Source of the DNA: Methylophilus medardensis
Lineage (GTDB): Bacteria > Pseudomonadota > Gammaproteobacteria > Burkholderiales > Methylophilaceae
Reading direction: 5' to 3' (one strand)
DNA length: 64,000 bases
NCBI RefSeq assembly: GCF_006363915.1
Contig: NZ_CP040946.1
The notes beneath the pieces are model-generated. The model saw only the letters and a program-made list of their open reading frames with translations. It was not told the DNA's origin and made no database searches. Position numbers and translations under genes: made by a program. Position 1 is the first letter of the stretch, and each line of letters begins with the position of its first letter. Shown in pieces: positions 1 to 9,003 of this stretch.

Positions 1-1117
1 GGTGCCGATCGTGCCTGATGAAGCACGCACGTTCGGGATGGAAGGCATGTTCCGCCAATTGGGCATTTATTCCTCCGTCGGTCAATTGTATGAGCCTCAA
101 GACTCTGACCAAGTGATGTTTTATAAAGAATCTCAAAGCGGTCAGATTTTAGAGGAAGGCATCAACGAAGCTGGCTCTTTTGCTAGCTGGCTCGCTGCCG
201 CGACGTCTTACAGCGTCACCGGCACACAAATGATCCCGTTCTATATTTACTATTCTATGTTTGGTTTCCAACGGATTGGTGACTTTGCATGGGCTGCAGG
301 TGACAGCCGCGCACGTGGCTTCTTGCTGGGCGCCACTGCAGGCCGTACCACGCTTAACGGTGAGGGTTTGCAGCACGAGGATGGCCACAGTCACTTGATG
401 TCGGCGACGATTCCAAACTGTGTATCTTATGATCCGACCTTTGCTTATGAGCTTGCCGTCATTATTCAAGAGGGCATGCGTCGCATGGTGCAGAATCAGG
501 AAGATGTGTATTACTACATCACCTTGATGAACGAAAATTACAGCCACCCCGCCATGCCAGAAGGCAGTGCCGAAGGTATCCTCAAAGGCATGTACCGCTT
601 TAGTCAATCTAAAGCTAAAGGTGCAAAAGTGCAGCTGATGGGCTCTGGGGTGATCCTGCGCGAAGTCATCGCAGCAGCTGCCCTGTTAGAGCAAGACTGG
701 GGCGTTTCTGCCGACGTCTGGAGTGTCACCAGCTTCACTGAATTACGTCGTGAGGGCATCGACGCAGAACGTCACAATCTGCTGAACCCTGAAGCCAAAC
801 CGAGACTCAGCTTTGTAGAAGCTTCACTGCAACAGGCCGAAGGCCCGGTGATCGCCTCCACAGATTACATGCGTAGTTTTGCTGATCAAATCCGTCCGTT
901 TGTCCCCAACCGCTTTGTCACCTTGGGTACGGATGGCTATGGCCGCTCAGATTCACGCGAGGCGTTACGCAGCTTCTTTGAGGTGGACCGCTATTATGTG
1001 GTGCTGGCCGCATTGAAAGCACTGGCAGACGACGGCAAACTGCCTGCTACCAAAGCCGCTGAAGCCATCAAAAAATACAATATCGACATTACTCGTGCCA
1101 ATCCGGCCACGATTTAA
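1..1117 (+). CDS. aceE: Pyruvate dehydrogenase E1 component, 3' part (partial)
   Basis: C-terminal ~371 residues of the homodimeric, thiamine-diphosphate pyruvate dehydrogenase E1, which decarboxylates pyruvate and acetylates the lipoyl group of E2. The reading frame is open to the window edge, so the true start lies upstream; the GTG at base 2 is internal to the protein. The segment begins in the conserved PDEARTFGMEGMFRQLGIYS stretch typical of AceE and runs through the transketolase C-terminal domain (LGTDGYGRSD region). aceF follows 28 bp downstream on the same strand, so the two are almost certainly co-transcribed. Identification is secure; only the length is unknown. Confidence 0.96.
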   Translation, partial: VPIVPDEARTFGMEGMFRQLGIYSSVGQLYEPQDSDQVMFYKESQSGQILEEGINEAGSFASWLAAATSYSVTGTQMIPFYIYYSMFGFQRIGDFAWAAGDSRARGFLLGATAGRTTLNGEGLQHEDGHSHLMSATIPNCVSYDPTFAYELAVIIQEGMRRMVQNQEDVYYYITLMNENYSHPAMPEGSAEGILKGMYRFSQSKAKGAKVQLMGSGVILREVIAAAALLEQDWGVSADVWSVTSFTELRREGIDAERHNLLNPEAKPRLSFVEASLQQAEGPVIASTDYMRSFADQIRPFVPNRFVTLGTDGYGRSDSREALRSFFEVDRYYVVLAALKALADDGKLPATKAAEAIKKYNIDITRANPATI

Positions 1118-1145
1118 GGTCACGACATAAGGAAAGTATAGAAAT

Positions 1146-2489
1146 ATGTCTATCAAAGAAGTACTGGTGCCGGATATCGGCAACTTTGACAGCGTCGACG
1201 TGATTGAAGTACTGGTCAACGTAGGTGATACCGTGGCCAAAGAAGACTCCCTGATTACCGTGGAGTCCGATAAAGCCTCTATGGACATCCCCTCCTCGTT
1301 AGCAGGTGTGGTGAAAGAAATCCACATCAAAGTGGGCGATAACACCAAGCAAGGTGCGCTGATTTTGACGCTGGACACTGCTGCTGAAGCAGCGCCTGCC
1401 GAAAAAGTCGCGCCGCAACCGACCGCAACCCCGGTGGTCGCAACCGTGAAAGTGGATGAAAAAACGGTGGCGATTCCTGAGCCTAGCCGCCCGGTCGCCG
1501 AAGTGCCGCAAGTCGTGCAACCGCAAGCAACGCCAAACCCGGTCGCTGCCAGCAGCGTAGCGAGTAGTGGAAAACTGGCCCACGCCAGCCCATCCATTCG
1601 TAAATTTGCGCGTGAACTCGGCGTGAATTTATCCCTCGTCAAAGCCAGTGGCCCCAAGAACCGTATCTTGCAAGCAGATGTGCAAGCGTATGTGAAAGGC
1701 GAATTATCTAAGCCACGTTCTGAAAACATGGGCGTGGGCACGGGCTTAAGCACCTTGCCGATGCCGGTGATCGATTTTAGTCAGTTTGGTAGCATTGAGT
1801 CCAAGCCACTGTCACGCATCAAGAAACTATCTGGTGCCAACCTGCATCGAAACTGGGTCACTGCGCCGCACGTCACGCAATTTGATGAGGCAGACATCAC
1901 CGATTTAGAGGACTTCCGTAAGTCGATGTTGGCTGAAGCAGAAAAACGCGGCGTCAAGCTCACGCTATTAGCTTTCCTGATGAAAGCGGTGGTCAATGCG
2001 CTGCGTACTTACCCTAACTTTAATGCTTCACTCTCGCCTGAAGGCGATAGTCTGATTCTCAAGCAGTATTACAACATCGGTTTTGCCTGCGATACGCCAG
2101 ACGGTCTGGTCGTGCCGGTGGTGCGTGACGTGAATCAAAAAGATGTGATGGATATTGCTCGTGATCTGGCTGACCTCTCAGCCAAAGCCCGTGAGCGCAA
2201 ATTAAAAGTAGAAGAGATGCAAGGCGGTTGCTTTACCATCTCTAGCCTTGGTGGCATCGGTGGCACGATGTTTACGCCAATTATTAACTGCCCTGAAGTC
2301 GCTATTCTGGGCGTGTCACGCGCAGCCATGCAACCGGTCTTTAACAAAGATTCTGGGGGCTTTGATCCACGTCTCATCATGCCATTGTCGCTTTCCTACG
2401 ATCACCGCGTGATCGATGGTGCAGATGGTGCCAGATTCACCAGCCATCTGCGCGTAATGTTGAGTGATGTTAGACGGTTATTACTCTAA
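1146..2489 (+). CDS. aceF: Dihydrolipoamide acetyltransferase, PDH E2
   Basis: 447-residue E2 core enzyme, transferring acetyl from lipoyl to CoA. Domains in order: a single N-terminal lipoyl domain (residues ~1-77, lipoyl-lysine motif VESDKASMDIPSS), an Ala/Pro/Val-rich linker (~80-135), a peripheral-subunit-binding domain (~140-180, ASPSIRKFARELG) and the catalytic CoA acyltransferase domain (~215-447) with the active-site motif DHRVIDGADGARF near the C-terminus. One lipoyl domain rather than the three of the E. coli enzyme. It follows aceE by 28 bp. The lipoyl domain closely resembles that on the E3 subunit encoded at 9004. A hairpin terminator follows the stop. Confidence 0.96.
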   Translation: MSIKEVLVPDIGNFDSVDVIEVLVNVGDTVAKEDSLITVESDKASMDIPSSLAGVVKEIHIKVGDNTKQGALILTLDTAAEAAPAEKVAPQPTATPVVATVKVDEKTVAIPEPSRPVAEVPQVVQPQATPNPVAASSVASSGKLAHASPSIRKFARELGVNLSLVKASGPKNRILQADVQAYVKGELSKPRSENMGVGTGLSTLPMPVIDFSQFGSIESKPLSRIKKLSGANLHRNWVTAPHVTQFDEADITDLEDFRKSMLAEAEKRGVKLTLLAFLMKAVVNALRTYPNFNASLSPEGDSLILKQYYNIGFACDTPDGLVVPVVRDVNQKDVMDIARDLADLSAKARERKLKVEEMQGGCFTISSLGGIGGTMFTPIINCPEVAILGVSRAAMQPVFNKDSGGFDPRLIMPLSLSYDHRVIDGADGARFTSHLRVMLSDVRRLLL

Positions 2490-2504
2490 GCGTTTTAATA
2501 TGAC

Positions 2505-2527
2505 AAAGGGCGCGCATGGCGCCCTTT
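2505..2527. terminator. Hairpin terminator between aceF and the GGCT-like gene
   Basis: Perfect 9-bp inverted repeat AAAGGGCGC / GCGCCCTTT with a 5-nt loop, 15 bp after the aceF stop and between two convergent genes. The downstream tract on the plus strand is only moderately T-rich. Confidence 0.7.
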
Positions 2528-2542
2528 ATCATTTGTTTATCA

Positions 2543-2944
2543 CTATTTCACCCGCATAAAATCGCCGTGCGCGATTAATGGCTTATCCACTATTGGCCAT
2601 TGATACAGGTAAATCCAGACTGGATTGAACACCACGCCATCAAGGCTATGAACAGTCGCATGTACCCGTTGATAGGCGGTGGGCTGGCGATGCTGTGGGC
2701 CACATTCCTCATAATCATCCAACACAGACAATACAGTTTCAGCATTATTTAGGCGAACAATCTCGCCATACACGCGGTGTTCAGGGCAGCTGGAAGTGAT
2801 AGCACCGGGGTAATCGCTGATCGCATACAAATAGCCCTGAAACCAGCCTGCCGCAAGGTATTCAGACTGCTTAGCCAGATACGCAGCCATGGCATTCGTA
2901 TTGCCTTGACGCAAAGTGCCGTAAACGAACAATAGATCTATCAT
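2543..2944 (-). CDS. Gamma-glutamylcyclotransferase-like (AIG2/GGCT) family protein
   Basis: 133 residues with the hallmark N-terminal FVYGTLRQGNTN motif (residues ~6-18) of the GGCT/AIG2/YtfP beta-barrel fold and a conserved acidic stretch (LDDYEECGP) around residue 78. Known members cleave gamma-glutamyl amides to 5-oxoproline or act on related amide-linked compounds; the substrate here cannot be read from sequence. It is the last gene of a minus-strand run, starting 5 bp after the radical SAM gene stops, so it is probably translated from the same message. Confidence 0.85.
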   Translation of the reverse strand: MIDLLFVYGTLRQGNTNAMAAYLAKQSEYLAAGWFQGYLYAISDYPGAITSSCPEHRVYGEIVRLNNAETVLSVLDDYEECGPQHRQPTAYQRVHATVHSLDGVVFNPVWIYLYQWPIVDKPLIAHGDFMRVK

Positions 2945-2949
2945 AAAGG

Positions 2950-4089
2950 TTAAAACAAGGGCAGTTGACGGTCTTTAGCGGCTGGTAGCCATGCCGCAGG
3001 CACTTTAAATAAATCAGTTCGAAATGCCATGCGTTCACCCGTCATGCCTAACTTATGACGATGTATTTTAAAACGGTTCGCCATCAGATCGGCAAACACG
3101 CCCTCCCCACGCATGCGCTGACCAAACTCGCTTTGATTGGACTTACCGCCTCGACTTTGCTTAATAAGACTCATCACATGGTTAGCTTTGAGCGGAAAAT
3201 GCTGCTGCAACCAAGCCTCGAATAAGTCGCCGAGCTCATGCGGCAATCGTAGCAACACATAGCCAGCATACCGTGCACCAGCGTCACTAGCCATGCCAAG
3301 AATCCTTTCCATGTCACCATCGGTCAATGCCGGGATGACCGGTGCCAGCATCACACCAGTCGGGATACCCGCCGCAGTTAACCGACGTATGGTCTCAAAA
3401 CGCCGTTCCGGTGCGGCTGCACGCGGCTCTAAACGGCGAGCGATTTGCCTGTCGAGCGTGGTGATACTGAGATAAATAGTCGCAAGGTCTTTGGCTGCCA
3501 TCGGTGCAATCAGGTCAATGTCGCGCTCAACCAGCGACGACTTGGTCACCAAACTGAAGGGATGATTCGCTTCACTGAGTACCTCGATGATTTGACGTGT
3601 CAGTTGATAGTCACGCTCAATGGGTTGGTAGCTATCGGTGTTCATGCCCAGAGCGATCGGTGCACATTGATATCGCGCATGCGACAGCGCCTGTTTAAGC
3701 AAATCAACCGCATTGGTTTTCATGAATAAGCGCGATTCGAAATCAAGCCCGGGCGACAGCCCTAAAAAGGCATGGGTGGGCCGCGCATAGCAATATATAC
3801 AACCATGCTCACAGCCACGGTAATGATTCAACGTGCGATCGAAAGGTAAATCGGGAGATTGAATATAATTGATGATGCTGCGCGCAGTATCGTGCATGAC
3901 CTCGGTGCGCAAGGTCGGCGCCTGCGCATCAAGACTGCCCCAGCCATCATCCATCGCTTCACGAGTGTGCGGATCAAAACGGCTCACTTGGTTAGTGTGC
4001 GCCGCGCGTCCTTTGTAGACCAACGGCTTTTCCACCGACTCGGGTGGAAAAGCGCTAGCGCCTATTTGCGTTCGGAGATCCATTGACAT
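2950..4089 (-). CDS. Radical SAM protein, PA0069 / SplB-like family
   Basis: 379 residues with the [4Fe-4S] cluster motif CEHGCIYC (Cys 93, 97 and 100 with this start). It belongs to the widespread 'PA0069 family radical SAM protein' group, distantly related to spore photoproduct lyase; the substrate is unknown. The frame is open to 4251, but I place the start at the ATG at 4089: it has a GGAG 9 nt upstream, and the residues before it read as translated tail of the upstream GT2 gene. With this start it overlaps that gene by 28 bp, suggesting translational coupling. The link to glucan metabolism is positional only. Confidence 0.85.
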   Translation of the reverse strand: MSMDLRTQIGASAFPPESVEKPLVYKGRAAHTNQVSRFDPHTREAMDDGWGSLDAQAPTLRTEVMHDTARSIINYIQSPDLPFDRTLNHYRGCEHGCIYCYARPTHAFLGLSPGLDFESRLFMKTNAVDLLKQALSHARYQCAPIALGMNTDSYQPIERDYQLTRQIIEVLSEANHPFSLVTKSSLVERDIDLIAPMAAKDLATIYLSITTLDRQIARRLEPRAAAPERRFETIRRLTAAGIPTGVMLAPVIPALTDGDMERILGMASDAGARYAGYVLLRLPHELGDLFEAWLQQHFPLKANHVMSLIKQSRGGKSNQSEFGQRMRGEGVFADLMANRFKIHRHKLGMTGERMAFRTDLFKVPAAWLPAAKDRQLPLF

Positions 4090-6623
4090 GCCAGCGCACT
4101 CCAATACGGTAGCGACTGTAAGGCCAACATGGAGACCCATAACTGCGCATCCAGATTGCTGAATCCACGGGCATAGAGCATGGCCACGGCTGCCAAAATC
4201 AATGACACCAAAATAAACAATTCTTCTTTGATCGGATCGATCAGTTGCCAATTGCTCAATTTGGACTTAGTTTTGTTGGTCACGACAAACACACCCGCTT
4301 TGTGGGTCAGGCCATTAATAATGCCTTTGGCAATCGCATGGGATAAGCCTAAGCTTGCGAGTGAGGCACCAAAAATGTCCGTCCAGCTGCAATGCATCGT
4401 TTTGCGGTACAACACAGGCCCCAAAATAGCCTTGATCGCAAGAAAGCAGAGAATCGGGACAATCATTACTACCACTGGCAAACTAAAGTATTTGGGAAAA
4501 GCCAGCATCGCAATCGTCCAGCCGATGGAGCCAATGGTAAAAATCAGCTGCAAGGCCTCTCCAAACCAACCAAACCAGCCAGTCAAAAAGTGATAACGTT
4601 GGCTAAAGTTAAGCGAGGATTTGCCCAGCAGTTTAGGCATATGGTGTTTTAAAATCTGCATGGCGCCAAACGCCCAACGATTGCGTTGAGATTTCAAGGC
4701 TTTAAAGTTTGCTGGGGTTAAGCCACGACCAAAAGTGTCATCGATGTAGCGCAACTCTAGATTTTGTTCGAGCAAGCGCAAACCCAACTCAGTATCTTCA
4801 CAAATACACCACTCAGACCAGCCGCCCAGGCTTTGTAAGGCTTCACGGCGGATCAAGGTCATGGTGCCATGCTGAATTAAAGCATTCCGCTCATGGCGGT
4901 GATGCATGCCAATCCGAAAAAATCCCTCAAACTCCCAGTTACACATCCGTTGGAAAAAGTGATTCTCCCACTCGCGATGGGCTTGTGGTGCCTGCACTAC
5001 AGCCACTTGAGACTCTTGGAAGTGTGGGACCAGATCAGACAACCAATCGTCGGTCACCACATAGTCGGCGTCGACCACCCCGACCACTTGTGCGTCAGGA
5101 TGTGTTTTGTCGAGTGCGAAATTAAGCGCACCTGCTTTAAACCCCGGCCAAGAAGGGAGATGATAAAAATGAAAGTGATCCGGCATATTGGCCATGTAGG
5201 CTTCAAGCGGTTTCCATTTCGCTTCATCTTTGGTGTTGTTATCCACCACAATCACTTCGTAGCGCGTGTATTTAAGTTGACGCAGACTATCAATCGTCGC
5301 AATGACCATCTCTGGTGGCTCGTTGTAGCAGGCTAAATGAATCGAGACAAACAGTTCTTGATCTGCTGGCAATGGCTGTGCACGTTTGAACAGCCTACGC
5401 CAATAGGGTTTGAACATGACTTCACTAAATTCAGCCGCATAAATCATGAGCACCATGGAGGTGAGTGCAATGCCTAAAATCAGGCCAATCAGCACGACAA
5501 AATCACGCAAGGTATAGTAGTAGTCGCCGGGCAAGTTCCAAGCAATGGTCAAGGTGGTAATACAGGCCTGGAACAACACCGCCATCGACAGCACGCCGCC
5601 GATGCCCCAATGTTTAAACCGCCAAGCAATTAACATCAGTGGAATAAAGGCCAACAAGCTCGACCAAGTCGCCTTGGCAATCCAGCGTGTGTTTGGCGGC
5701 ACGGCGCCTTGCAAGGAGTATTTCTGATGTCGATCTGCGTTATACATCCCCCAATAAGCTCCTGCCCAACCCTCAAGTGCCACTTTCCACGGTTGATCAA
5801 ACGCTTCCATCAGGTAAAAATCGAGGTCTTCAATCGAGTTGCGTGCCAAGAACTCGCGAATAAAGCGCGCTTGGTTCACTTCACTCGCCACGGAGCCGCC
5901 AATGGCAGGCCCCCGGCTCGGCCAACCCACCTCGGTAATCACGATTTTTTTACGTGGATAGGCCTGCATGAGCTGGTTGTAGCGCTCAATGGTGTATTGC
6001 ACAGCTTTTTCTACTGGCACGCCTTCGTGGTAAGGCAACAGATGTACCGCAATGTAATCCACGTGCTTCACTAACTCGGGATGCTTGAGCCAAACATGCC
6101 ATGGTTCAGCGGTGGAGACTGGCACAGTGCTATGCTCTCGAACAAAATCAAGGTAGCCCATGAGCGCCTGCACAGGCAGATCATTCCGCAGCAGCGCTTC
6201 ATTGCCGACAATCACACGGTCGATGTTGTTATAGTTTTCTAACTTTTCGAGCAGCGCTGAAATTTCACGAGTATTTTTTTGGTTATCAGTATCAATCCAG
6301 GCGCCCGCAATCACGTTCATGTTCCGTCTGGCGGCCAACGGCACCACTTCATTTAAATCCAGTGATGAATACATGCGGATGTGACCAGTATGCTTGTGCA
6401 TCAAGTCCAAATCCTGTGCCAACTCGGCAGTGCTTGGATGCTGCCCTTCAAGCGGACTTTGGTTGCCACGGTAACCCGAGTATGCAAACCCATTCACGGC
6501 CGGTTTCACATTGATCAATGGCAACGCACGGTTAGCCAAAGCCCACAGCCCAAAATGCAGCGCTGAAAACAAAATAGCAAAGGCCAAACCGGGCGCCAAT
6601 TTTTTAAACCAAGAAACGATCAC
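4062..6623 (-). CDS. GH17-GT2 fusion: membrane beta-glucan synthase with glucanosyltransferase domain (NdvB-like)
   Basis: 853 residues. N-terminal membrane segment (~12-30); exported GH17-like domain (~40-310) with both expected carboxylates, VGNE (Glu142) and VITEVGWPS (Glu231); a membrane block (~320-400); a cytosolic GT2 domain (~420-660) with DAD (518-520), CED (608-610) and QRNRW (646-650), the processive-synthase motifs; then C-terminal membrane helices (~670-850). GT2 domains of this kind polymerise beta-glucan from UDP-glucose. GH17 domains of related proteobacterial proteins are known as non-Leloir beta-1,3-glucan transferases, branching or cyclising the product. Follows the other GH17 gene by 53 bp. 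Function as synthase plus remodelling enzyme is inferred from domains; linkage type is unproven. Confidence 0.88.
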   Translation of the reverse strand: MIVSWFKKLAPGLAFAILFSALHFGLWALANRALPLINVKPAVNGFAYSGYRGNQSPLEGQHPSTAELAQDLDLMHKHTGHIRMYSSLDLNEVVPLAARRNMNVIAGAWIDTDNQKNTREISALLEKLENYNNIDRVIVGNEALLRNDLPVQALMGYLDFVREHSTVPVSTAEPWHVWLKHPELVKHVDYIAVHLLPYHEGVPVEKAVQYTIERYNQLMQAYPRKKIVITEVGWPSRGPAIGGSVASEVNQARFIREFLARNSIEDLDFYLMEAFDQPWKVALEGWAGAYWGMYNADRHQKYSLQGAVPPNTRWIAKATWSSLLAFIPLMLIAWRFKHWGIGGVLSMAVLFQACITTLTIAWNLPGDYYYTLRDFVVLIGLILGIALTSMVLMIYAAEFSEVMFKPYWRRLFKRAQPLPADQELFVSIHLACYNEPPEMVIATIDSLRQLKYTRYEVIVVDNNTKDEAKWKPLEAYMANMPDHFHFYHLPSWPGFKAGALNFALDKTHPDAQVVGVVDADYVVTDDWLSDLVPHFQESQVAVVQAPQAHREWENHFFQRMCNWEFEGFFRIGMHHRHERNALIQHGTMTLIRREALQSLGGWSEWCICEDTELGLRLLEQNLELRYIDDTFGRGLTPANFKALKSQRNRWAFGAMQILKHHMPKLLGKSSLNFSQRYHFLTGWFGWFGEALQLIFTIGSIGWTIAMLAFPKYFSLPVVVMIVPILCFLAIKAILGPVLYRKTMHCSWTDIFGASLASLGLSHAIAKGIINGLTHKAGVFVVTNKTKSKLSNWQLIDPIKEELFILVSLILAAVAMLYARGFSNLDAQLWVSMLALQSLPYWSALACQWISERK

Positions 6624-6676
6624 TTCTCACTCTTTCCATCATGTTATGACGTGTTATTTAAATGTATAGATGGCGA

Positions 6677-8248
6677 CTACGCTAACTGCAAACTTCTGGC
6701 GGGCAGCACAAACAAAGCCAAGCCACAAATCGCCGTCCAATACCAAGCGATAAAATTGCCGGGCTCCAGCATGGCGGCAGCCACCGACATATTGGCGGCC
6801 ATCACCAGCAATACCGCCATCCACCAAACACTAGTTTGACGCATCGCAGACTGCGCGCCACTCGACAGGCGACCCATTAGTAGCGTGATCACCATGGCGC
6901 CAAGTGGCAAACTGACTAAGATCAGTGGAAAATTTAAATAGCGGCCATTGATCGCCAACCCTGCACTAGTGATGAGCAAGGCCACGGCCAGCAATTGCAG
7001 CAAGGATTGTTCTACGCAGGCTTTCGCCGCTAAGCCCAGCCATTGCCGCAATTGGAGGATCAATAAGCCCCAACCTAACACCGCCAGCCCACCCAGCATC
7101 GCCAGCTCTCCAGCATGCCGGGCTGCTTGTCTCACATATTCGAGTTGCAGATACCCATGCAAGCCCAGCAACATGCCCGTCAAGGCCAGGGTGATGATGT
7201 GGCTGGCAGCATACCTCTGATAGCGGCCCCAGCCAGCAGCGACCAGCGCCAAACCCAGGGCTAACAAATAGGGCTTTAAGCCGTCTGCACGCTCAGCCAT
7301 CGCGCCTTGCAGCGGAAACTTTGGTTGCAAATCAACATCGAGCACCCCCCAGTAACCGCCTACGGTGCCTTCTAATTCTCTTTTCCATGGCTGATCGACT
7401 GCTTCAATCACATTATATTGCCAATGATTAACATGTGCCGCTTGCAAAAACTCACGCATATAACGCGCCTGATTGAGCGCACTTGGCTTAGACCAAAAGC
7501 GCTGACGCCCTTGCGACGGCCAGCCGGTTTCACCAATTAAGATCGGTTTTTTAAAGACCGTGCCTACATAGCCCATGACCGATGCAGTGTGCGCAACCGC
7601 TTGTTCAATCGCCACGGGCTTGTCTTCCCAATAAGGCAAAATATGTACGGTGACAAAATCGACATCTTGTTCAAGGGTGGGATGTTTGATCCAGTACTCC
7701 CACACATCCGCATAGGTCACCGGCGCTTTGGTGTTTGCTTTGGCCCATTGCAGATAGCCCCGTAATTTAGGTTCAGATTGTTCCCCACGCAACAATACCT
7801 CGTTACCTACGACGAGGCCACGTACCGTGTCTGGGTATTGGTTGGCCTGTTGCACCGCCAGTTGCAACTCGGATTGATTCAGCGCATCGACCCAACCGAT
7901 CCATACCCCTAAAATCACTTTCATCCCTAATTTTTGCGCTGCTTTTGGCACGTAATCCAAGCCTTGGCCCACCGAATAGGTGCGTACGCAACGCGTCACT
8001 TTTGACAGTGCCTGTAAATCTTGTTCGATTTGAAGCGGATCGACAAAACTATCTTTAATGGTGGGATTCATGCCGGGTTTGTAATACGGGGCATAGGAAA
8101 CGCATTGCAGAGGTAGGGCCTCGGGCGCCACCTCGACCAAGGCTTGGGGTTGCTGCAGCCGCCAGACATAAAAGACCGTACCCATCACAAACAAGGCCAG
8201 CCAAACGATCGGGGAAATTCGAGATAACATACGCTGCAATATAATCAC
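6677..8248 (-). CDS. Membrane-anchored GH17 beta-glucan hydrolase/transferase
   Basis: 523 residues. An N-terminal membrane anchor (~12-30) precedes a periplasmic GH17-like domain (~48-320) with both predicted catalytic glutamates, VVGNE (Glu150) and LIGETGWPS (Glu240); the C-terminal third (~330-520) is hydrophobic with several membrane spans. The domain is clearly related to the N-terminal domain of the downstream GH17-GT2 protein, including YADVWEYWIKHP against TAEPWHVWLKHP, so the pair probably arose by duplication. First gene of the minus-strand cassette. It may remodel the glucan made by its neighbour. ATG at 8248 taken; an in-frame ATG at residue 7 is an alternative. Confidence 0.85.
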   Translation of the reverse strand: MIILQRMLSRISPIVWLALFVMGTVFYVWRLQQPQALVEVAPEALPLQCVSYAPYYKPGMNPTIKDSFVDPLQIEQDLQALSKVTRCVRTYSVGQGLDYVPKAAQKLGMKVILGVWIGWVDALNQSELQLAVQQANQYPDTVRGLVVGNEVLLRGEQSEPKLRGYLQWAKANTKAPVTYADVWEYWIKHPTLEQDVDFVTVHILPYWEDKPVAIEQAVAHTASVMGYVGTVFKKPILIGETGWPSQGRQRFWSKPSALNQARYMREFLQAAHVNHWQYNVIEAVDQPWKRELEGTVGGYWGVLDVDLQPKFPLQGAMAERADGLKPYLLALGLALVAAGWGRYQRYAASHIITLALTGMLLGLHGYLQLEYVRQAARHAGELAMLGGLAVLGWGLLILQLRQWLGLAAKACVEQSLLQLLAVALLITSAGLAINGRYLNFPLILVSLPLGAMVITLLMGRLSSGAQSAMRQTSVWWMAVLLVMAANMSVAAAMLEPGNFIAWYWTAICGLALFVLPARSLQLA

Positions 8249-8399
8249 CCTAAATTGGAATTCCTTTACAAAACAACTGATATTCTCTCATAAATCACTC
8301 TCGCTTGCGCCGCGCATTTACGCGCATCACTGGACAAATAATCCAAAAGAGTCTTGGTAAATTGCGCAATTGGTCTTATGATGAAATGTATTCAAAAGT

Positions 8400-8422
8400 G
8401 CGGCTAAAAACCTCCGCTTTTT
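8400..8422 (+). other. Weak hairpin plus T tract in the leader of the secreted-protein gene
   Basis: GCGG / CCGC stem with a 10-nt loop followed by TTTTT, about 38 bp before the start at 8460 in the 211-bp divergent gap. The stem is short (4 bp, extendable only with a bulge), so this could be a weak attenuator or chance. Confidence 0.25.
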
Positions 8423-8459
8423 AACATTTTCACGCCAAAATAATCATCTCAGAAGTCAT

Positions 8460-8930
8460 ATGAACGTTAAATCCTGCTTGACCACAATGGTATTCATTTC
8501 CTCTTTCTCTGCGTCGGCTTTGGCTGCGCCCGTCGCTGCGCTCGACTACACCGGCGAATATATCTGCAAAGGCAACAACGTCACGGTGGGTGATTACGAA
8601 GTCACCATTTATCTAAAAAAGAATCGCCGTAACAGCACTTCGCAAGTCTCCGTCTATGATCTTGCGACACACACCGAAAATAAACAAAGCTATACCGGAC
8701 AGGCAATTACTCGCGGCAAACAATTAGCGATGACCTTTAAATTGTCTGATGCCAAATATGCTGAGTTTTCAACCGGCATGGGCCAATTCACCAAAGTAGG
8801 CAAAACCGGTTGGTCATTCAAAAATGATTATTACGAACCTGACGACACCGGCGGCAATTACGGCCATGAAACTTGCACGATGAAGCCTATGGCCAGCCGT
8901 CCAGCAGGCAGCGCAGCGACCAATCGTTAA
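8460..8930 (+). CDS. Secreted hypothetical protein, 156 aa
   Basis: I do not recognise the family. It starts with a clear Sec signal peptide (hydrophobic core ~8-22, likely cleavage after the Ala-Leu-Ala-Ala stretch around residue 23). The mature part, about 130 residues, has a predicted beta-rich pattern (LDYTGEYICKGNNVTVGDYE), two cysteines (one near the start, one in HETCTMKP near the end) that could form a disulphide, and an Ala/Ser-rich tail. It sits alone between the divergent GH17 gene and lpdA, with lpdA 73 bp downstream. Real gene on the basis of signal peptide, codon pattern and fit between neighbours; function unknown. Confidence 0.75.
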   Translation: MNVKSCLTTMVFISSFSASALAAPVAALDYTGEYICKGNNVTVGDYEVTIYLKKNRRNSTSQVSVYDLATHTENKQSYTGQAITRGKQLAMTFKLSDAKYAEFSTGMGQFTKVGKTGWSFKNDYYEPDDTGGNYGHETCTMKPMASRPAGSAATNR

Positions 8931-9003
8931 GATGGTTTAGTGCCAAAGTGCACCTGTTCTTTTGGTGATAAAATAGCAAAACTATTCGGAATATAAGGTT
9001 TTC

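Noticed and set aside
149..607. Long antisense open frames under aceE, lpdA, carB, edd and others
   Set aside because: They lie fully inside well-identified genes on the other strand, have arginine/serine/cysteine-rich shadow composition and no recognisable motifs.
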